Positions 47,899 to 60,911 are shown, counted from the first letter of the stretch. The stretch is DNA of 64,000 nucleotides from Tetrahymena thermophila SB210 (GCF_000189635.1 NW_002476250.1:496001-560000); one strand, 5' to 3'. The notes: generated by a model not told the origin, from the letters alone. Numbers and translations are program-made.

Positions 47899-50280
47899 AT
47901 GAAGTAAGCAGGTGGTAAATTTAGAACAGAGTAGAAAATCAAAAACAATTGCCTAGAACAAAAGAGTAGAGAGGGTGTTATTCTCTGTTTTGCAAATGAT
48001 CAAAAAACTGATGGCACTAAAGTATGTGACAACTGCATTTCGGATGTTAAATAAATTTAAATCAATAAAACAAAATTGCAAATTTCAAGAAATCTGCAAA
48101 ATCTTCTTGATACAGAAGTTATAAGACTATTTGATGCGTAACTTTCACTAATTACTTTTAAAATAATCCAATAAATATTTTATATAATTTTAGATTTGGC
48201 GCTAAATACGAAAAACTGTATTCTGAGTTATGGTAAGATAATTTAAAAAATAGTCTCTAAAATAAATTGACTTTATTTATTTGAAAATATCCTAAAATAA
48301 TTTTCCTAAATATATAGTTTATCTGAGGTTTATACGATTAAAGTAAATTTGAAGTAAACATAATAATTAAAATTTCTTACAGTTCTTAAAATTCTCTTTA
48401 AATATAGAAAAAGCATACTTGAAGATTTTGAGCAATTAATATAGCAATTGATATGCTTGAAAGAATTAGAAATAACAGAAGAGTAAAAAATAACTTAATG
48501 CAATTAAGGTTAAATATTATATAAAATAATAGTCCAGAAGAATAGTTTGATGCTGAAACATTTCAGGTTTTATGCCAAATCTTATAAAAGCTTAATTTAG
48601 TTAGCAACGTAGATCTTCCAATTTTGTAAGTTTTACATTTTTATTTTAATATCAAAAGATACTTTTATTATTGAAATAACACTTTAATTTAATTATAATT
48701 AATATAAAATTCAGTTCTATTTTATGAAATACTTATTATTTTTCTTTAGCTAAAATTAGGATATTTAGAAAGTATAGTTTGAAAGAATGATTGTTAATCA
48801 TATAGAAGAAATGCCTTTGACAAAATTCTAAATTAATTTGAAGTAAGTCTAATTAAACTAAACTTCTCTTTAAAATTATTTTTATTATAGAACTAATAGA
48901 ATATTAAGAGACAATAGTTTAATTGAGTTGTCGTAAGTCTTGTCAAGACATACATAGCTTGAAGATTTCGCAATTAACTTAGAGTAAAATACCTATTTTA
49001 AAGAAAAACCTTATTTTGATAAAATAAATCAATAGAAATAATACAGCAATAGCCTAGTAAGGACTAACCGAAGTCGCTAATATTCTCAAAAATTAAAAAA
49101 AAATTTAATCAGTTGACATCAACTTTTTGTAAGTTTATTGTTTCCCAACATTAATACCAATAATATTAAATCTATTTTAATCTAAAAAAAGAAATAACCT
49201 CAGCTTTTAGGATTAGCAACTAATTGATTTAGCAGAAGCACTTCATAAAAAAAATGATTTAAAATTTTTGAGTCTTAATTTTCAGTAATTTATTTAATGA
49301 AAGAAGTCAACTAAAATTTATATCTATTTAATTTAGCAAAAATGATAATTTCACAGACAACTCTTTGTAAAAGCTCGCTGACAGTCTTGCTGAATTTACT
49401 AAAATAGAAAAACTTAAATTAGATTTCCAGTAATAAAATAAATAAAAATGAAAAAAAAATAATAAATTAACACATAATTTTAATTTTGAATATTAGCTAT
49501 AATACCATCTTCTCCGATAAAGCTTTTTATAGTTTAACAAGTTCAATGAATAGAATGAAGGGTATTTAAGAAATGTTTTTAAATTTTTGCAAAAATAATA
49601 CTTTAACTGATGAGTCATTAGCAAATCTATCAAGAGTACTTATTACAAAATAAAAGATTACACATCTCTACTTAAATTTCAAGTAATTTTAATAAAAATA
49701 AATCTACTTGTTTCTTATAAATATTATTTACATTTAGTTACAATGAGCAATTTTAGTCTTAGTCTTTTACTGACCTTGGAGTAAGTATCGGATAAATGTC
49801 TGGATTGAAATATCTAAGTTTAGAATTTGAGTATACTTTTAAATTTATTTATTGAGATTAATTTCATAATCATTTTATTATCAAATACTCAAAGGAGAAG
49901 CAAGAACTTTGATGATTAATCCATAGTTGACATGATCACAGGAATTAAAAGATAAGTCAATTTGAAACAAATATAATTTAATTTGAGGTAATTATTTTAT
50001 ATGTTTATATTAATTTAGATTAAATTTTTGGGTAAAATTTAAGGTAAAATAACAACCTCTCTCAAACTTCTTTAAGAGAAATGGTACCTTGTTTCTCAAG
50101 CATGAAAAAGCTTAAAGACTTCACTCTTTACATTAAGTAATCAATTTTTGATTTATATTTAATTTTAATTATCAAATATTTTTATTAAGTAATGGGTATT
50201 ACAAAGATGTAAAAGACTTTTTATCAAGATACCCTACTGATGAAAACAAAGAAGATGGAGAACATGAAGATTCTTCTTGA
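47899..50280 (+). CDS. Leucine-rich-repeat protein, one repeat per exon
   Basis: Multi-exon gene from ATG 47899 to TGA 50278-50280. The N-terminal part holds a small Cys cluster (CFANDQ...KVCDNCIS) and helical sequence. From about 48770 on, each short exon encodes one 28-30-residue leucine-rich repeat. Examples are NDNFTDNSLQKLADSLAEFTK, then NNTFSDKAFYSLTSSMNRMK, NNTLTDESLANLSRVLI, QSFTDLGVSIGQMSGLKYL and NNLSQTSLREMVPCFSSMK. The repeats resemble the RNI type (alternating NxxLxDxSL and LKxLxLxF). The junctions I checked near the 3' end all split a codon after its second base. It ends in an acidic tail. LRR domains mediate protein interaction; the partner is unknown. The individual 5' exons between 48200 and 49000 are less certain than the repeat exons. 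Confidence 0.75.
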
Positions 50281-51460
50281 ATCCTAAAAACTAATATTTC
50301 TAATAAAACAAATATTTTTATCAATCAAAAAAATTTTCATTAAGTTATTTTATTCAAATATATAAAGAAGTAAATTCTATAATTTATATTTCTATGTTTC
50401 TTTAAATAAAAAATTTGAAATATAATCAGCACTTTCACCACTAATTATTAGTAATATTTATTTTTCATTAAATCAAAATATTAATACTTTAGTTTTCAAA
50501 ATGTACATTGTTCTTAATAATAATCAAGCTACATCTACTTCGAACTAAAAATATTTACTAAAATAAAGTTTATGAGTAATGCTATAATTTACATTTATAT
50601 GAATACTTAAATTAATTGTTGATATATAATTTAAATATTTACTATTTATTTATTATTTAATTTAATTAATTAATTTTTTATTGTATTTATTGTCATTTAC
50701 AAATATGTAACATGGATTTGTGTTACAAAATATATATTTTTTCTTTTATTTTAATATATATATATAATTATAATTTCAATTTTCTGTGCTTTTGTGATCC
50801 TCACTTTCTTTTCTTCTATTGTTTTCTGGTAAAAGTTTTCATATTTTCATATGAATTTGTTCTTTTTGGTATTAATTAATTTTTTATTTATCCTTCATTA
50901 ATATTTTAATTTTCAAAATTTACATTTTTACTTAATAAAGTCAATTTAATTCAATTTTCAAGCGAAAAAAATAATAATTACTTATTTAATGTGTGGAAAT
51001 TATGCTATAATTTACATTATAGCATATCTAAATATCAAAAGTTTGATTTATGATTTGCATAATTAACTATTTATTAACAATTTATTTATCCTTTACTAAA
51101 TTTATAATTTCATAATTTAGTTTTCAAAATTTATATTTTACATTATAAAACCAAGTTAGTTCAACTTCGAACCAAAAATAATGATAAAGTAAATTTTTAA
51201 AGAAGATATATTTCTTTAAAAGTGCTCAAAATAATAGTGTATTTTAAAAGGATACTTATAAACCTTTACTATAATTGATATGTTAAATATTTGAAAAGAA
51301 AATCATTAAAAATCTTTTTTATAATTTGATAATTTATATTATATTTTTATTTAAAATATCTATTTATGTTAGAATAAAGAGTGTGTACCTTATGTTTACA
51401 TATAATTTTACAATAAAAGCTCTATTTAAATTTAGTTTGCTAGTTAAAATATTTGAAAAT
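50281..51460. other. Convergent spacer with weak repeats
   Basis: Very AT-rich. The phrase TAGTTTTCAAAATTTACATT followed by a CTTCGAACTAAAAATA-like segment recurs near 50490, 50915 and 51115, suggesting a degenerate repeat of irregular spacing. No gene seen. Confidence 0.45.
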
Positions 51461-52081
51461 TCATTAAACTTATCTTAAAATTAACATTTCATCTAAAAAA
51501 TTTTAATAACACTCAACTAAATCTTTTGCTGTCTTAAATTTTATCTCGCTGTCCCAAAGATTTACTTCACATATAACTAAATACTGAGTGGTTTAATGAT
51601 CAATCTTTTCTTAAAGCCTATTAAAAATCAAAGTATTTTCATTTTTTTTAAATATGTCGATTTCTTCAAAAGAATTCCATTTTTGAGAAAAGTCGGACAT
51701 CATTATTGAAAGATACTGGTTGCATTTTCTAAGGCATTCTGTTTTTAAGTGTACTATCATCTCTTCTTTTTTATTACTTTGTTCTCTAATACTTTTACGC
51801 TACTGCAAATCTTGAATGGACAATCTTAATTTTTCACTCATTTGCAAACTATTTTTATTTATTCTATTTAGATTCTACTCATTTTCATTGTTTTCTTTAT
51901 CTGACAAAGATTGAGATGATGAAGTGTTGATGTATTTACTTCTTTCTTTTGAATTCGACTTATTTTATTTTTCATATTTCTCAAGCTTATGAATTAACTC
52001 CTTGTTTTATTTATCTTTTTCCTTTAACTATTTTTGCAGCTAAGCTATCTACTTTTAAAGCTCCTCGTTTGCTTTTTTAAC
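51461..52081 (-). CDS. Coiled-coil protein of unknown function, 3' exon of 207 codons (5' end unresolved)
   Basis: The exon begins after an acceptor-like ATATAATAG at 52082 and runs in frame to TGA at 51461-51463. The first 45 residues form a classic Lys/Glu/Gln coiled coil (KKANEELQKQIAQLQKQLK), followed by a Ser/Asn-rich hinge. A helical C-terminal domain follows (EEMIVHLKTECLRKCNQYLS, then SDFSQKWNSFEEI and VICEVNLWDSEIKF). No family recognised. The first in-frame Met lies well inside the exon, so a start exon upstream (52090-52400) is expected; that DNA is open in this frame but has no convincing coding composition. Confidence 0.6.
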
Positions 52082-52599
52082 CTATTATATGCTCCTTTTT
52101 AATAAATTTTAACAATATAATACTTTTTCAACTAGAAAAATGAATATACATGCTCTGATATTATTAAAAATATTCACTGATATTATGTAGCTATCTTATT
52201 TAGGATTAATTTTTTTGTTATCAAATTAATTATTTATTTTTATCAAACATTAGAAATAAAATTAATAAAATAAGCTTAAATCTAGAAGATATTAACCAAT
52301 AACATTTTGGTAGTTTATTTTAACATGTAAATAATTTAATAAAATTTTTATATAAAAACACTTCTTAAATATTCAGCAAAAATACTGTTTATTTAACTAT
52401 CTATATTTATTTATTAATTCTTTTAATTTAAGCAAGTTACCTCATTATTTATTCTTAATTTATTGCTATATTCTATCAATAGAATATTAATAATAAGATT
52501 TTTTATTTATTTGTCATGAACAAGATTTAAAGATACTTAGATTCTAATGTATTTTACTTTAATTAAATTATCATAAAGCAGACATACTTCATAAAAATT
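52082..52599. other. Divergent region holding an unresolved 5' exon and a promoter
   Basis: AT-rich stretch between the coiled-coil exon and the aldo/keto reductase start. It should contain the missing first exon of the former and the promoter of the latter. Nothing more can be assigned. Confidence 0.4.
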
Positions 52600-53490
52600 A
52601 TGGATACATAAAATAGCATTAAAAAATTAAATATTCCTTAAATAAATTTTAGAGAAGGTGGTTCTATACCTTTAATAGGTTTTGGAACTTATTTGATGAG
52701 AGGTTAAGAGTGTAAAAAGGCCGTTGAACATGCAATTTTATCCGGTTATACATAAATAGATACAGCTGCAATGTATGGAAATGAGTAAGATATAGCAGAA
52801 GTTATTCATTCAAAAAAATTAAATATATAAAGAGAAGATTTATTTATAACTTCTAAAGTTAATTACAATGAATAAGGATATGAAAATGCTAAAAAATCTG
52901 TTTAACAAATGCTTAAAAGATTAAAAGTAAATTACTTAGATTGTGTTTTGATTCATTGGCCTGGTGTTAGCCATCTAGATGACGATGACCCTAAAAATGC
53001 CACTGTTAGAACAGAAACATGGAAAGCATTGATAGAGTTAAAAAAGCAAGGAATAATCAAACATATAGGAGTGAGCAATTTCAATATAAATCATTTAGAA
53101 CATTTAATCTCAAATAGTGAGTATGTTCCTGAAATGAATTAATTTGAAATCCATCCACTTTGCCATGATCTAAAATTAGTGAAATACTGCTAAGACAAAG
53201 GGATTATTGTTTAAGCTTATTGCCCTTTAGCTCGTAATCATAAAAAAGTAATCACAAATAAACTTATATTAGAATTAGCAAATAAATATAAAAAATCTAT
53301 TGCATAAATCTTGCTTAGATGGGGATTTTAAAATAATTATGTCATTATACCAAAATCTAAAACGCCTAAATATATTGAAGAAAATTTGTAAATTCTTGAT
53401 TTCTAATTTACTTAAGACGAAATGAATAAACTTAATTAGCTTAATTGCAATTTACATGTAGATTGGGATCCAATATGCATTAAATATTGA
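52600..53490 (+). CDS. Aldo/keto reductase (NADPH-dependent oxidoreductase)
   Basis: Single exon, 296 residues. All four catalytic residues of the aldo/keto reductase family are in place: Asp54 in YTQIDTAAMYGNE, Tyr59, Lys86 in FITSKV and His119 in CVLIHWPG. The signature GVSNFNI, the motif NQFEIHPL and the C-terminal VIIPKSKTP cofactor-binding segment (binding the 2'-phosphate of NADPH) are also present. The barrel length and order are normal, so the enzyme should reduce aldehydes or ketones in the cytosol using NADPH. The substrate cannot be predicted; it resembles the bacterial and plant 2,5-diketogluconate reductase / prostaglandin F synthase type more than Kv-beta subunits. The start follows directly on an AT-rich leader and is the first in-frame ATG. 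Confidence 0.95.
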
Positions 53491-54304
53491 AACCTAAATA
53501 AACTTAATAATAGTCATATATATGAATAATTTATGGCTTTATTTGTTTTATTGAAATAGAATACTACAAAATGCATGTACTTTAGTATGCTGATTATTGT
53601 AAAGTGTGTCTCTTTTTTTATAAATAAATTCCATAATTATCAATAATTTTTTTAGTTTTAAAAATTAAATTTAGTATTAAAAAATTCTCTTTATCTTAAT
53701 TAAATACTCTTAATCAAACATCAAAAGAATTCCATATTTAAATTATTTTTTATGTTTAACTCATAAATACTTATATTCTTTTAAATAAACTAAGAAATAA
53801 TTACAAAGATTATAAAAGTTAACACTTATAACTTTATAGATTTAAAATAGAGTTTAAAGAATAACTAAAAATCTTAAAATAAAATTTTTAAAATACATGC
53901 TAAGATACTTTTGAAGTTTTATTTTAATTATAAATAAAAACATTTACCCTACTATAAAATTGAATAAACTAATGTGAATAAATAATATTTAAGCTAAAGA
54001 AAAGCTTGAAAATGTATTAAATAATAATTACATAATTTATTATATATTTGAATTAAAGCAAACAAGGTGTTAAAGTGATATAATTTTTCTAAATAAGGCA
54101 TTTCATTATTTGATGCTTAAATAAAGGTTTTTATAACACATCAAATTGTAAAAAAATAAAGATTTACATATCATTTTTGATGAATAATTTGAAGCAAATA
54201 TATTTTAATTAGCTAGCTTGTTAGTAAGTGAATATTTTTTTAATGATTTTATAATTAACATTTTGATATAAAAAAGGATACATTCAACTAAAAATACTCA
54301 GATT
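53491..54304. other. Convergent spacer, no gene seen
   Basis: AT-rich sequence between two convergent genes; no open frame with protein-like composition. Confidence 0.5.
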
Positions 54305-55088
54305 TCATAAGGAAGAGTTTTATAAAGATTTATTTTCTTTGAAATTGTTATAAGCTAATGCCAAGCACATTAATTTAGCGTCTTTAGTTTGAATAACATT
54401 TTTCATGTTATATTCTTAGATTTCAATAGTTATTTATTCATCATGCTCTCCATGAATTTTGCTTGTAATTTCTTTTAATTTTTCTTCTGATAAGTCTTTT
54501 TCAACTGCAAACATGAGTAACTCTTCATCGCATCCACCTGGAGAAGGATAGAATCCTCCTAAATCAACCAAATCTTTAATATCGATATCAATTCCCGTTT
54601 CTTCTTTAAGCTCTTTGGCAGCAACACCACTAAAGTGTCCACTTTCATCGATCATTCCTGCTGGAGCTTCAATTAACCATTTACCTACAGGAACCCTATA
54701 TTGCTTACACAAAAGCATATACTTTTAGTTTACAATAACAAGCATGCAGACTGCCTTTCCTCTCATAAAAATGAAACCTTAATTAAAAAAATAAATAAAA
54801 TTTCTATATTTTAAAAATTTTGATACCTGGTAGTTTGATATTATGCGACTGAGTTATACAGTCAGTATAAAGAATCACAAACCCTACATTAGGTCCAAAC
54901 ATAAAAACATAATCTATTTTAATAGACTTTACAGTTAATCCAGTAGTATCGAATTCATCTATCCAGTCTTTAAATTTTTTAGATTATTAAACCTTTTCGA
55001 ATATTTCTTAAGACACGTTATCACCTCTTACAAGAGAAACTTCAACTTGGTGTTTTCCAAGTTTAATTGTTTATCCTTATTAATTCAT
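54305..55088 (-). CDS. Nudix hydrolase, nucleoside-diphosphate-sugar pyrophosphatase type
   Basis: Two exons, 54827-55088 and 54305-54777, joined in phase by a 49-nt intron, give 244 residues. The Nudix box reads AGMIDESGHFSGVAAKELKE followed by ETG, matching GX5EX7REUXEEXGU except that Lys replaces Arg, a tolerated change. The glutamates that bind metal are kept. Downstream GGFYPSPGGCDEELLMFAVE is typical of ADP-ribose and UDP-glucose pyrophosphatases (NUDT5/NUDT14 group). The N-terminal domain (KLGKHQVEVSLVRGDN) is the family's usual dimerisation region. It probably cleaves sugar nucleotides to sugar phosphate plus NMP in the cytosol. ATG at 55086-55088 is the first in frame. Confidence 0.9.
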
Positions 55089-55422
55089 AGAAAGTATCTT
55101 TTTAGTATTTTTTAATATTTATTTTTTGATAAATAAAATTCGCAAACAAATTTTTGATTAACTATTCTCCTTAATAAAATAACTATTCTCCTTAATGAAG
55201 AATTAATTATGAATGAAGAAAATATTTATGAAAAAATTATTTTATTTTTAAAAATAAAATAAAGTACAAATAAAAGTTATTAAAAATCAATTATGAAGGG
55301 AAAATAATTATATATATTTATCTTTAAAATTTTTTTTTATGGTTTAAACAAAAATAATATTTTAAAAACAAACACCAAATTATTTATAAAATTAAGAATA
55401 TTATAAAATATACACAAAAAAT
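55089..55422. other. Short spacer, no gene seen
   Basis: 334 bp of AT-rich DNA between two minus-strand genes, holding the 3' end of one transcript and the promoter of the other. Confidence 0.5.
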
Positions 55423-57580
55423 TCATTATATTTTTACTTATTAATTATTAGTTAATGTATTTGAGCTAACAATGTTATTTAATGCCTTTTTTTATCTTTT
55501 AAAATACAAACTTCTATCAGTTGAATAAGGTTAGTCTTATTATTAATCAAATTTTTAGAAATCTGCTTAGTTTTAAAATTAAACTTTAGTGTCAGGCTAC
55601 TAATTCTCTATAAATATTGGACCTTTATTTTATAATTAATTATCACTTTTTGGAGATATATTTAAAAATACTTAATTTTATTATTAATTTTGCTAATTTA
55701 TGTTAAAGCTTTTTATTGTTGAATTAAGCTAATTTTATGATTTATTATTACTTAGTTAAAGTTATTTTTAAAATTATTATTGTTACTATTACTACATAAA
55801 CTAAAATTAGTTGACATAACTACCAGTTTCTTTCATAGGTTCATACTAATTTGCATGTTTTTGAGTATCATTGTAATTATAATAATGATTAACGCTATCT
55901 CTCTCTGCAATAATTATCTCTTGTAAAGGAAAAAGTTTCTTTTATGATTCTTAAAAATGTTTATGACCATCATCTATATGCTAGCTTTGATTTAGATTAA
56001 ATTCTTTAGCTTCTCTTAATTAAGGACCCTAATTATTCACCTTTTATTCTTCTAAAGAAACAGTTTTTTATGTATTACTTTATTTATCTTTTGTAAAAGG
56101 AGTTGAATGAACATCATAAAACTAACTTGTATTTTAAATTTAATTAGAACTATTATCAACTATTTATTATTGAATATTTTTCATAGGAGTTTAAAACTAA
56201 TTAATTTAAAAATCATTCCTATTATTTTAACTATTTTAAGCTAAATTTTAATTTTTTTACATATTTTATTAAGAGTGGTATATTTATTTTGGTGAAGATG
56301 CCTAATAATTTTATTTATTTTAGTTTTATGTCATTTATTATTAATTTACTCTACCGAATGACTAATGATGAAAAAATGGTATTTGTTAGGAATTATTAAA
56401 GCTGTCATTTGATTTTGAAAGTTAATGAATTTCTTATTAGAATTAATTATTATTTTTACTAAAAGTACCAAATAAGTTTTCATCAACTTACTAAATACCA
56501 AGCTACTAACTTTGCTCTTAGTTTTATAAAGTTAAATTGTAATTTTATTAAGAAAGATCTTTATTTTAAATATTTATCTACGAGTTCCTAGGATTAGCAT
56601 AAACCCTTTCAACACTTGGTATTTAATCTGTCTTTGAAATTTTGTTACTTTAGTGTAAATTTTCTTAATAATTATTAATATTATGATTAAATTAAGTTAT
56701 ATTGATCATATTTTAAGTTTTTAAATTGTTTTATTGTTCAAACTAATCTGTAAGTAATACTTAGTTTTTTTCTGTGCTATTTTCAAATATTTGATAATTA
56801 TCTGAAAGTTTTACTTTATTTTTTTATAAAGTTGACTAATTATAAGATTGTTAATCATTAAAATTGTGTAGAGTTTAGTTGTGTTAAAAGCTGTTTTCAT
56901 CTTTTTTAAATGGTGAGTTTTCACTAATAAATATATTTTGATCTCCTTGTTAATTTTGTTAACTTCTTGTGTTGATTGTAAGGTTAAAAGACTTCCTTGA
57001 TTAATAATCTTTTTCATTAACTTCAACTTTTCTGCTTAAATACTGCTAACTTATAAATCTCCTATTGCCTTAAAAGCAGAAATCTTTTTAAGTATCCTAA
57101 AAATTGTGATAATTAAAATTTAAAATATGTAATATTATCCTTCCTTAAAAATTTATTTTACATCAATTCTTTCCATAAAAAAATCTTTTAAAACTTCATT
57201 TGAAAAAATAAGTTCTAAACTATTTCTAATATGCTCTTCAACAGTTTAAGGTTTATATTTATTGTAAAAATATGGCTTAACACTAATGCCATACTCATCA
57301 AATGTGAGTTAAATGAGATTTGAAATATTATTAAGAGGTCTTCTAAACAAAATTATTCCTGATCTTGTAAATTTTAAACAATTATCAATTGTAAAATAAA
57401 GACTATATTTCTTAATAAAAATTTTTTGGCGTAAATGTGATTATATTTAAATTTATGTACATCCCACTCCGATCTATCAAATGATTGTGTTAAATTTTCG
57501 CCAATATTGTATATGTCAAAATTATGAATGATTTCTTATCTTGCTTCTGATTAAGCTGCAAGACATTAATTATTGCCCAT
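55423..57580 (-). CDS. Unknown Q/N-rich protein with possible N-myristoylation signal
   Basis: Exons 57461-57580, 57162-57410 and 55423-57096 join in phase to 680 residues. The N-terminus MGNNQCLAAQSEARQE has Gly at position 2 and Cys at 6, the layout of a dual myristoylation/palmitoylation site. Residues 20-125 are a compact conserved-looking region (DRSEWDKYSLYFTIDNCLKF, RPLNNISNLIQLTFDEYGI, PQTVEEHIRNSLELIF) that I cannot assign. The remaining 550 residues are a Gln/Asn-rich low-complexity tail, largely encoded by TAA and TAG. The tail is likely disordered. Membrane association is inferred from the N-terminal motif only. Confidence 0.75.
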
Positions 57581-58462
57581 CTCTAATTACTAATATTCTT
57601 TTTTAATTATTAAATCTTATTTTTTTAATAAAGATAATTAGTATCATTAATATTAACCGTAAAAATTAATAAATTAATTAAATAAAAGTAAAGAAACCAA
57701 AGGATATATTATTTTAATAGTGAAAGTAGAATTTGATTTTATGAAAACTTCTAAATGAGCCATTTAAAGGATTATAATTCCATATAATAAATGCAATACC
57801 TTGTTTAATTATCATTCTAATAGTTTTTAAAATATAAATGTTATTTTCTCTATTTTAAATTGCAGAAAACATAATAAAAAATAAAATCAATCAATTCAGG
57901 GATTACTAATTGCTTTATTGTAAAAATGAAAAATGTTTTTAATATAATTTTCTAATTTTTAAAAAAAATGTTTAAATTTTAAAAAATCTTTACAAATTAT
58001 TTAAAATATAAAATTTTTTACTTTATCATAAAAATTAAAATAAAATAAAATTACAAATTTCATGCTAAAGAATAGGCTTTTGCTTTCAAATAAATATTTT
58101 TAGAAATTAAAACGTTAAAATTTAAAAATGCTTTAAAAATTAAAGATTGGTATTTTTTATTAAATGAAAAAAATATAAATTAACACTAAATTCTTATAAT
58201 TCGCTTTTTTTTCTGCGAATATTTGTTTTCTTAATGAAGATACTTTTTATTAATTGTTTAATAAATTAGTGGTTGTGTCTCTAATAATTGATATTAATAA
58301 TAAAATTAAGAAATTACAAATAGTTGCTAAGAAAGATAGAAATAGAAGTAATTCCTAAAACAATTTAGACAAATATAAGAAGATTTAATAATAGAAATTA
58401 TTAAACGAAGTGTCTTAAAAATTTGAATACCACTACCAATATAACAAATAAGGCAATATCTA
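57581..58462. other. Divergent intergenic region
   Basis: AT-rich region between two divergent genes, presumably with both promoters. No repeat or RNA gene recognised. Confidence 0.5.
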
Positions 58463-60911
58463 ATGTCAATAAGAGAAATGATGTATCAGGCAGAGGAAGA
58501 TGATGAAGATAGAAGGGTGGCTGATTAAATGAAAAAATGCAAAGAAAAGATGATTAACGAAAAAAGAATGAAGCAAATAAATTAAACTTTTAAATAATAA
58601 AGAGAAAAAGCCTATTTTAACCCAAATCAAGCTTAAAACTACGGAGTATTCTAATAAATGTAACCAGCTGGATATTATGAACCTAACAGCTAGCAAATCT
58701 TTTATCAAAATTACATTAATTAGGAAATGATAAGACGTAAAATATCTAATATTTAACATAATCTTAATTTTTATTAATTTTAAAATATGATAGAATAATA
58801 ATCTGAGGGCTACAACAATTATGACTTAGCTATACCTTAAAGGCACATCTATGATTTTAATTAAGTGCCTCCTTTAAATTTAAATTTTGAGCAGATGCAA
58901 CCACTACAACAAATGATGCAATATTATTCAACCAATCTTAGCAACTCTCAGCTCCCTTATTAGCAGTAATAAAGAAATAACTCCCTTAATTCATATGAAT
59001 ATTAGAATATTTATAATCATGATGAATCTACAATTAAAAAGCAGTAAAATTACTAATAATAATATACTATTTATGAGGATTTTGATAATGAGCAGGAGGA
59101 AGAAACTCAGGAATGTTATTTTTATGAAAATAAAAATATTTATTAATCTAAGTAAAAAAGTAACTATTACCCTACTTACTAAGATAACTACTCAGCATTT
59201 AAATAAATTAAAGATAATTTCAATAAAGAGAATTCCTTCTCATCAAAAAAATCTCCTTATCTTAGTGATTTGTAAAGAATAGAAGATTCGTTTAATAAAA
59301 TAAATACTCCTTAAAAATTTTTTGCTACAGATAGAAGTAATTAACCTATCCTTTCAACTCCATCAGCAACTTAAAAAATTATTAATAATCTAAATAGTAT
59401 TTAATTAACTCCTAGAAATGAAAAATATACTAATGCAAAACCTTAAGATGGATATAAATCCCATCAAACAAATATAACAAAATACAACAGTCTGTTTGAA
59501 AAAGAAACAATTATTGATTGTCAGTAAGATATAAGATAAAAGTACTAAAACTCTAACCAACAAAGCAAAAGTAGAATTTTTTAAGGGAAAAAAGAACAAA
59601 AATAGAGAGTTTAAGAGAGTAATTAAAAGTATGAAAATAATAACTAGAATAAATTTAATTTTGATTAATATGGTTTCTAGAAAAACGGTGAATATTAATC
59701 TCAATACAAAAGAGTGACTGAATATAAAAATGCTGCAATAAACTTTTCTTAGAACTAATTAATCACAATAAAGGACTACTAGTTTTCAATGAATAAAAAG
59801 ATAGGATAAGGAGCTTTTAGTTAAGTATTTTTGGGGCATAAAAGATTAAATCCTAATTTTCCTGTTGCTGTAAAGATAATTGATTTGTAAAAGTAATCTA
59901 AATTTCAAGAAGAAATAGAAATATGTCTCAAAATTAATGGAAATAAAAATATTCTCCGCATATATGATTATCATCTTGAGAAAAGTAATAATAAATGTTA
60001 TTTATTCTTAGAATTTTGTGAAGGAGGAAACTTAGAAAGTATAAACAACACAATAACTAGGAGACAGGCAATAATTTACTTTAGATAAATTTTAGATGGA
60101 ATGAAAGAGCTTCTGAGACATAAAATTATTCATAGAGATATTAAACTTGAAAACATCTTAATTAATGAAGGATAGATTAAAATTAGTGATTTTGGACTTT
60201 CAAAGCAAGTTTAGAATAATCTTTTAGATGTTAATAGCATCAAATGTGGTACACCATCAACTATGGCTCCAGAAATATTTTTTTCCCATACATCCTATCC
60301 TTCATACAACAACAAAGTAATTTAAAATATTTTTTAATTTTATGTCTTTTTTGAAATTTTCGAAATTAATTCATTAACTATTTTTATTTTTAATATAGTG
60401 TGATGTGTGGTCTCTTGCTGTCATTTTGCATGAAATGTTTTACAAAGTACACCCATTTAATATGAATAAAGAAATGCTTAGAAAATTTTAAAGGATTCAG
60501 GTTGAACATAAATGTGATATTGTAGAAGACTTTTTAAGCAAAAGCTTGGTTTATAATTAAAAAAAAAGAATGAGCTTAGAAGAGATTTTCAATCACAAAA
60601 TTTACACAGCAGATATTTCAGAATTCAAATTGTAAGAAAATCAAGTTTATCTAGCCTAAGTAGCAGATAAGAAAAGTATTCTGCAGACTGAAACAATAAA
60701 ATAAGTTTAAACATAATCTAAGGTTTTAAAGTCTGGTGAAAAAAAAGATTAAATCAAGTAAAATAAAAATGGTTCAATTCAAACTTTAAGTTTGATTAAA
60801 TCAATAATATTTGAATCTTTTACTTAAAATAACTTTGGGCTTGCATTATTATTATTGATTGTGGTAGGGTTGATAATAGCAATAATTTTGCTTCCATTTT
60901 TTTCGAATTGA
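58463..60911 (+). CDS. Protein kinase with C-terminal transmembrane anchor
   Basis: Two exons, 58463-60316 and 60399-60911, give 788 residues. The first about 430 residues are Q/N/Y-rich and low in complexity. The kinase domain (about 440-710) is complete: KKIGQGAFSQVFLG glycine loop, VAVKII lysine, IIHRDIKLENILIN catalytic loop, ISDFGLSKQV, and CGTPSTMAPE with Met in place of the usual Tyr/Leu before APE, then CDVWSLAVILHEM. The lobe order and the acidic EFCEGGNLESI hinge suit a Ser/Thr kinase near the ULK/CAMK-like ciliate group. After a polar linker the last 24 residues contain one strong hydrophobic helix (FGLALLLLIVVGLIIAIILL) ending only a few residues before the stop, a tail-anchor layout. 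It would leave the kinase in the cytosol, fixed to an internal membrane. Confidence 0.88.
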
